From contig JBBQFL010000016.1 in assembly GCA_038321965.1 (NCBI GenBank), positions 1-64,000 of the forward strand: 64,000 nt of DNA. The letters are read 5' to 3'. The notes beneath the pieces were generated by a model, which saw only the letters and a program-made list of their open reading frames with translations, was not told the DNA's origin and did not search any database. Numbering within the stretch: the stretch's first letter is position 1; each line of letters opens with the position of its first letter. The translations under genes and the position numbers were made by a program. Below are positions 62,102-64,000 of the stretch, piece by piece. Source of the stretch: UKL13-2 sp038321965. GTDB taxonomy: Bacteria > Pseudomonadota > Gammaproteobacteria > Burkholderiales > Usitatibacteraceae.

Positions 62102-62704
62102 ATGAGTTTTGATGGGGCTAAAATCGGTCTGCTTTCAATCTCCGACCGGGCATCTCAAGGTGTCTATCGTGACGAAGGTCTGCCGGCTCTTGAGAGTTGG
62201 CTAATATCGGTGCTGAAAAATCCCATCACCTTTGTCTCGACCGTAATCCCCGACGAGCAGGCACAGATTGAAGCGAGTCTCACGAGACTGGTGGACACTG
62301 AGGGATGCTGCCTGATATTGACTACTGGCGGCACCGGTCCCGCGCTGCGCGATGTGACACCGGAGGCAACGCTGGCCGTAGCAGACCGGGTGATGGATGG
62401 TTTTGGTGAGCGCATGCGGCAGATATCGCTACGGTTTGTGCCCACAGCGATACTTTCACGACAGGTCGCCGTGCTGCGCAAACAATCGCTCATCATCAAC
62501 CTGCCCGGGCAGCCAAAGGCGATCAAAGAGACGCTGGAGGGATTGAAGGATGCTGCTGGAAAGCCGATTGAAATCGGTATATTCGCCGCAGTGCCTTACT
62601 GCATCGATCTGATCGGCGGGCCTTATCTCGAAACGAATGACGACGTGATCACGGCATTCCGCCCCAAGAGTGCCATCCGAAAGACGGCTCCGGATAACGT
62701 CTGA
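62102..62704 (+). CDS. mogA: Molybdopterin adenylyltransferase MogA
   Basis: 200 residues, 14 bases after yjgA. It has the MogA/MoaB fold with the N-terminal IGLLSISDRASQGVYRDEG strip, the nucleotide-binding TTGGTGPALRDVTPEAT motif (about 74-91) and C-terminal NLPGQPKAIKETLE. The enzyme adenylates molybdopterin before metal insertion by MoeA. The molybdenum cofactor genes moeA and mobA are not in the window. Confidence 0.93.
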   Translation: MSFDGAKIGLLSISDRASQGVYRDEGLPALESWLISVLKNPITFVSTVIPDEQAQIEASLTRLVDTEGCCLILTTGGTGPALRDVTPEATLAVADRVMDGFGERMRQISLRFVPTAILSRQVAVLRKQSLIINLPGQPKAIKETLEGLKDAAGKPIEIGIFAAVPYCIDLIGGPYLETNDDVITAFRPKSAIRKTAPDNV

Positions 62705-62755
62705 AAGTGGTCTGTCCACCACACCCAACCCATCACATACGCCTACTTCACAAAT

Positions 62756-63433
62756 ATGATCGAACATATCGAACTCAACACCGGTGCTGAACCCAAGGGC
62801 ACCGTTATTTGGATGCACGGGCTCGGCGCCGACTGCTGGGACTTTGTACCGGTCGTCAAGGAGCTCGGCCTGCATGCCAGCTTGCCGCTGCGGTTCATCT
62901 TTCCGCAAGCGCCGATGCGGCCGATCACGATCAATAATTGCCAAGTGATGCCTGGCTGGTACGATATTTCGATGGCGGAATTGCAACGCAAGCCCGATGA
63001 AGCCGGCATACGGCAGTCACAGGCGTTTATCGATGAACTTATCGCGCGCGAAATCGGTCGCGGAATCCCTGCCGACAAGATCATTCTCGCCGGGTTTTCA
63101 CAGGGTGGCGCCATCGCCCTGCAGGTCGGACTGCGTCATCGCGAGGCCTTGGGCGGCATCATGGCGCTGTCTACTTACCTGACGCTTGACGACTCGCTCG
63201 CGGCAGAGGCAAGCATCGCAAACGCCAACATTCCGATCCTGATGGCGCACGGTACGCAGGATCCGATTGTCCCGCTCGCGCTGGCAGTGTCTTCTCGCAC
63301 CAAGTTGGAAACGCGTGGCTACAAGATCGAATGGCGCGAATTTCCAATGCCGCATTCGGTGTGCATGGAAGAAATTGAAGAAATCGGTGGGTGGATTCAG
63401 GCGCGATTCAAGTCACGGATATTGCTGGCTTAG
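62756..63433 (+). CDS. Carboxylesterase (phospholipase/carboxylesterase family)
   Basis: 225 residues with an alpha/beta-hydrolase fold of the acyl-protein-thioesterase/EstB type. The oxyanion segment is GTVIWMHGLGADCWDF. The triad is Ser in GFSQGG (about 117), Asp in HGTQDPIVP (about 168) and His in MPHSVCMEE (about 201). It hydrolyses short-chain esters or thioesters; cytoplasmic, no signal peptide. It follows mogA by 51 bases. Confidence 0.92.
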   Translation: MIEHIELNTGAEPKGTVIWMHGLGADCWDFVPVVKELGLHASLPLRFIFPQAPMRPITINNCQVMPGWYDISMAELQRKPDEAGIRQSQAFIDELIAREIGRGIPADKIILAGFSQGGAIALQVGLRHREALGGIMALSTYLTLDDSLAAEASIANANIPILMAHGTQDPIVPLALAVSSRTKLETRGYKIEWREFPMPHSVCMEEIEEIGGWIQARFKSRILLA

Positions 63434-63502
63434 CAACCGTCTAGGATGAAAACGCCGTCTGCGCAATCTTCCCCGACATGCCGGTGCGGTTACAATCGGT
63501 CC

Positions 63503-64000
63503 ATGTTTACACAATCCCAGCCAACCGTACTCATCCGTTGCACGACGCTACTGGCAAGCTTCGTGGTGCTGACAATTCAATGTGTCGGCGCAATTGCGCA
63601 ACAAGCCGAGTCCGGCAACGAAAAGCCCGCCAATAAACTCACGCTCGGCGCCTATCATTTTGCCAACACCGGCAACGCGAGCGATATCAACCTGCGCCAT
63701 ACGAACGAATTCGGCGATTTCTGGCTCGGTTACTACCAGTCAGCAAAGCGCGATGAGCATCAGGGCCGTTTCGGTTGGAACAACACATTCGATGGCGGTA
63801 ACTTACGCATTACGCCTTCGGCGCAGATTGCTTCCGCAGGATACTTTAACTGGAGTGTCAACGTGGAGACCGGCGAGAACTGGTTCGTGGGCGCGGGATT
63901 GGGGCGTACCAACCTCAAACCTAACTGGAACCTCAATTTCGACCCCAACGACTCGTGGACTGTCAGCGCGGGCTGGCGCGCCGACGGCAAGTCGTTTGCG
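63503..64000 (+). CDS. Exported protein, 3' part outside window
   Basis: An open frame from ATG at 63503 runs to the window end (166 codons) without a stop. Residues 1-33 are a signal peptide (TLLASFVVLTIQCVGAIAQ). The rest is rich in alternating polar and aromatic residues (HFANTGNASDINLRHT, GDFWLGYYQSA, WSVNVETGENWFVGAG), typical of a small outer-membrane beta-barrel. Function unknown. It is 69 bases after the esterase stop. Confidence 0.7.
   Translation, partial: MFTQSQPTVLIRCTTLLASFVVLTIQCVGAIAQQAESGNEKPANKLTLGAYHFANTGNASDINLRHTNEFGDFWLGYYQSAKRDEHQGRFGWNNTFDGGNLRITPSAQIASAGYFNWSVNVETGENWFVGAGLGRTNLKPNWNLNFDPNDSWTVSAGWRADGKSFA

Noticed and set aside
1..64000. tRNA, rRNA, CRISPR array, complete insertion sequence or phage genes
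   Set aside because: I looked through the gaps for cloverleaf arms, repeat-spacer periodicity, transposases and integrases and saw none. A covariance-model search would be decisive.

Overview
This window reads as a chromosomal segment of a moderately GC-rich betaproteobacterium, probably related to Burkholderiales. Supporting signs are a cphB-cphA-cphA' cyanophycin operon, a pmbA-yjgA-mogA run, a Pseudomonas-like bkdA1-bkdA2-bkdB cluster with TRAP transporter genes beside it, and exported proteins carrying the GWWW/GRG repeat. The placement is inferred from gene content only. I see no rRNA, tRNA, CRISPR array, integrase or complete insertion sequence. Two genes run off the window: one at the left edge (5' part missing) and one at the right edge (3' part missing).

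Layout. (1) 1-6.75 kb: two tandem paralogous secreted repeat proteins and a FecR/TPR/outer-membrane-barrel protein. (2) 7.1-12.7 kb: a cyclic-nucleotide cassette with two CHASE2-class III cyclases flanking a divergent Ser/Thr kinase that has a C-terminal cyclic-nucleotide-binding domain. (3) 12.7-15.5 kb: a tight four-gene operon of nucleotidyltransferase, TIGR04222 membrane protein with a Cys/Gly-rich tail, DUF692/MNIO enzyme and a small protein. This is a candidate peptide-modification system. (4) 15.6-22.6 kb: housekeeping and envelope genes (S9 peptidase, GST, S1/P1 nuclease, PLDc_N-TPR protein, DUF6232, a stand-alone FimV N-domain, PspC/SHOCT, a ureG 3' remnant, a PH-domain protein).

(5) 22.9-36.5 kb: a defence and addiction island. 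It holds a DUF488 protein facing an unknown protein, a higB / higA-ImmA-IrrE / Beta-protein operon, an hsdR-hsdM-hsdS-SIR2 operon, a higA with a decayed higB, and hipBA. (6) 36.7-42.5 kb: branched-chain 2-oxoacid dehydrogenase E1alpha/E1beta/E2 followed by TRAP permease genes dctQ-dctM. The TRAP solute-binding protein that might serve them lies about 16 kb away at 59 kb. (7) 42.8-46.8 kb: DUF1345 membrane protein, flotillin-like protein and an orphan receiver-domain protein.

(8) 47.2-52.8 kb: the cyanophycin operon cphB-cphA-cphA'-like. (9) 53-58.6 kb: two more class III cyclases, one SAM-cyclase-ATPase-TPR and one cyclase-TPR. (10) 58.9-64 kb: TRAP binding protein, pmbA, yjgA/darP, mogA, a carboxylesterase and the start of an exported protein.

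Taken together, the window suggests unusually dense cyclic-nucleotide signalling (four cyclases and one predicted cNMP-gated kinase), nitrogen storage as cyanophycin, oxidation of branched-chain keto acids with TRAP uptake, and a layered anti-phage island. The most novel-looking units are the MNIO/TIGR04222 operon, the cNMP-kinase cassette and the SIR2 gene embedded in the type I restriction operon.
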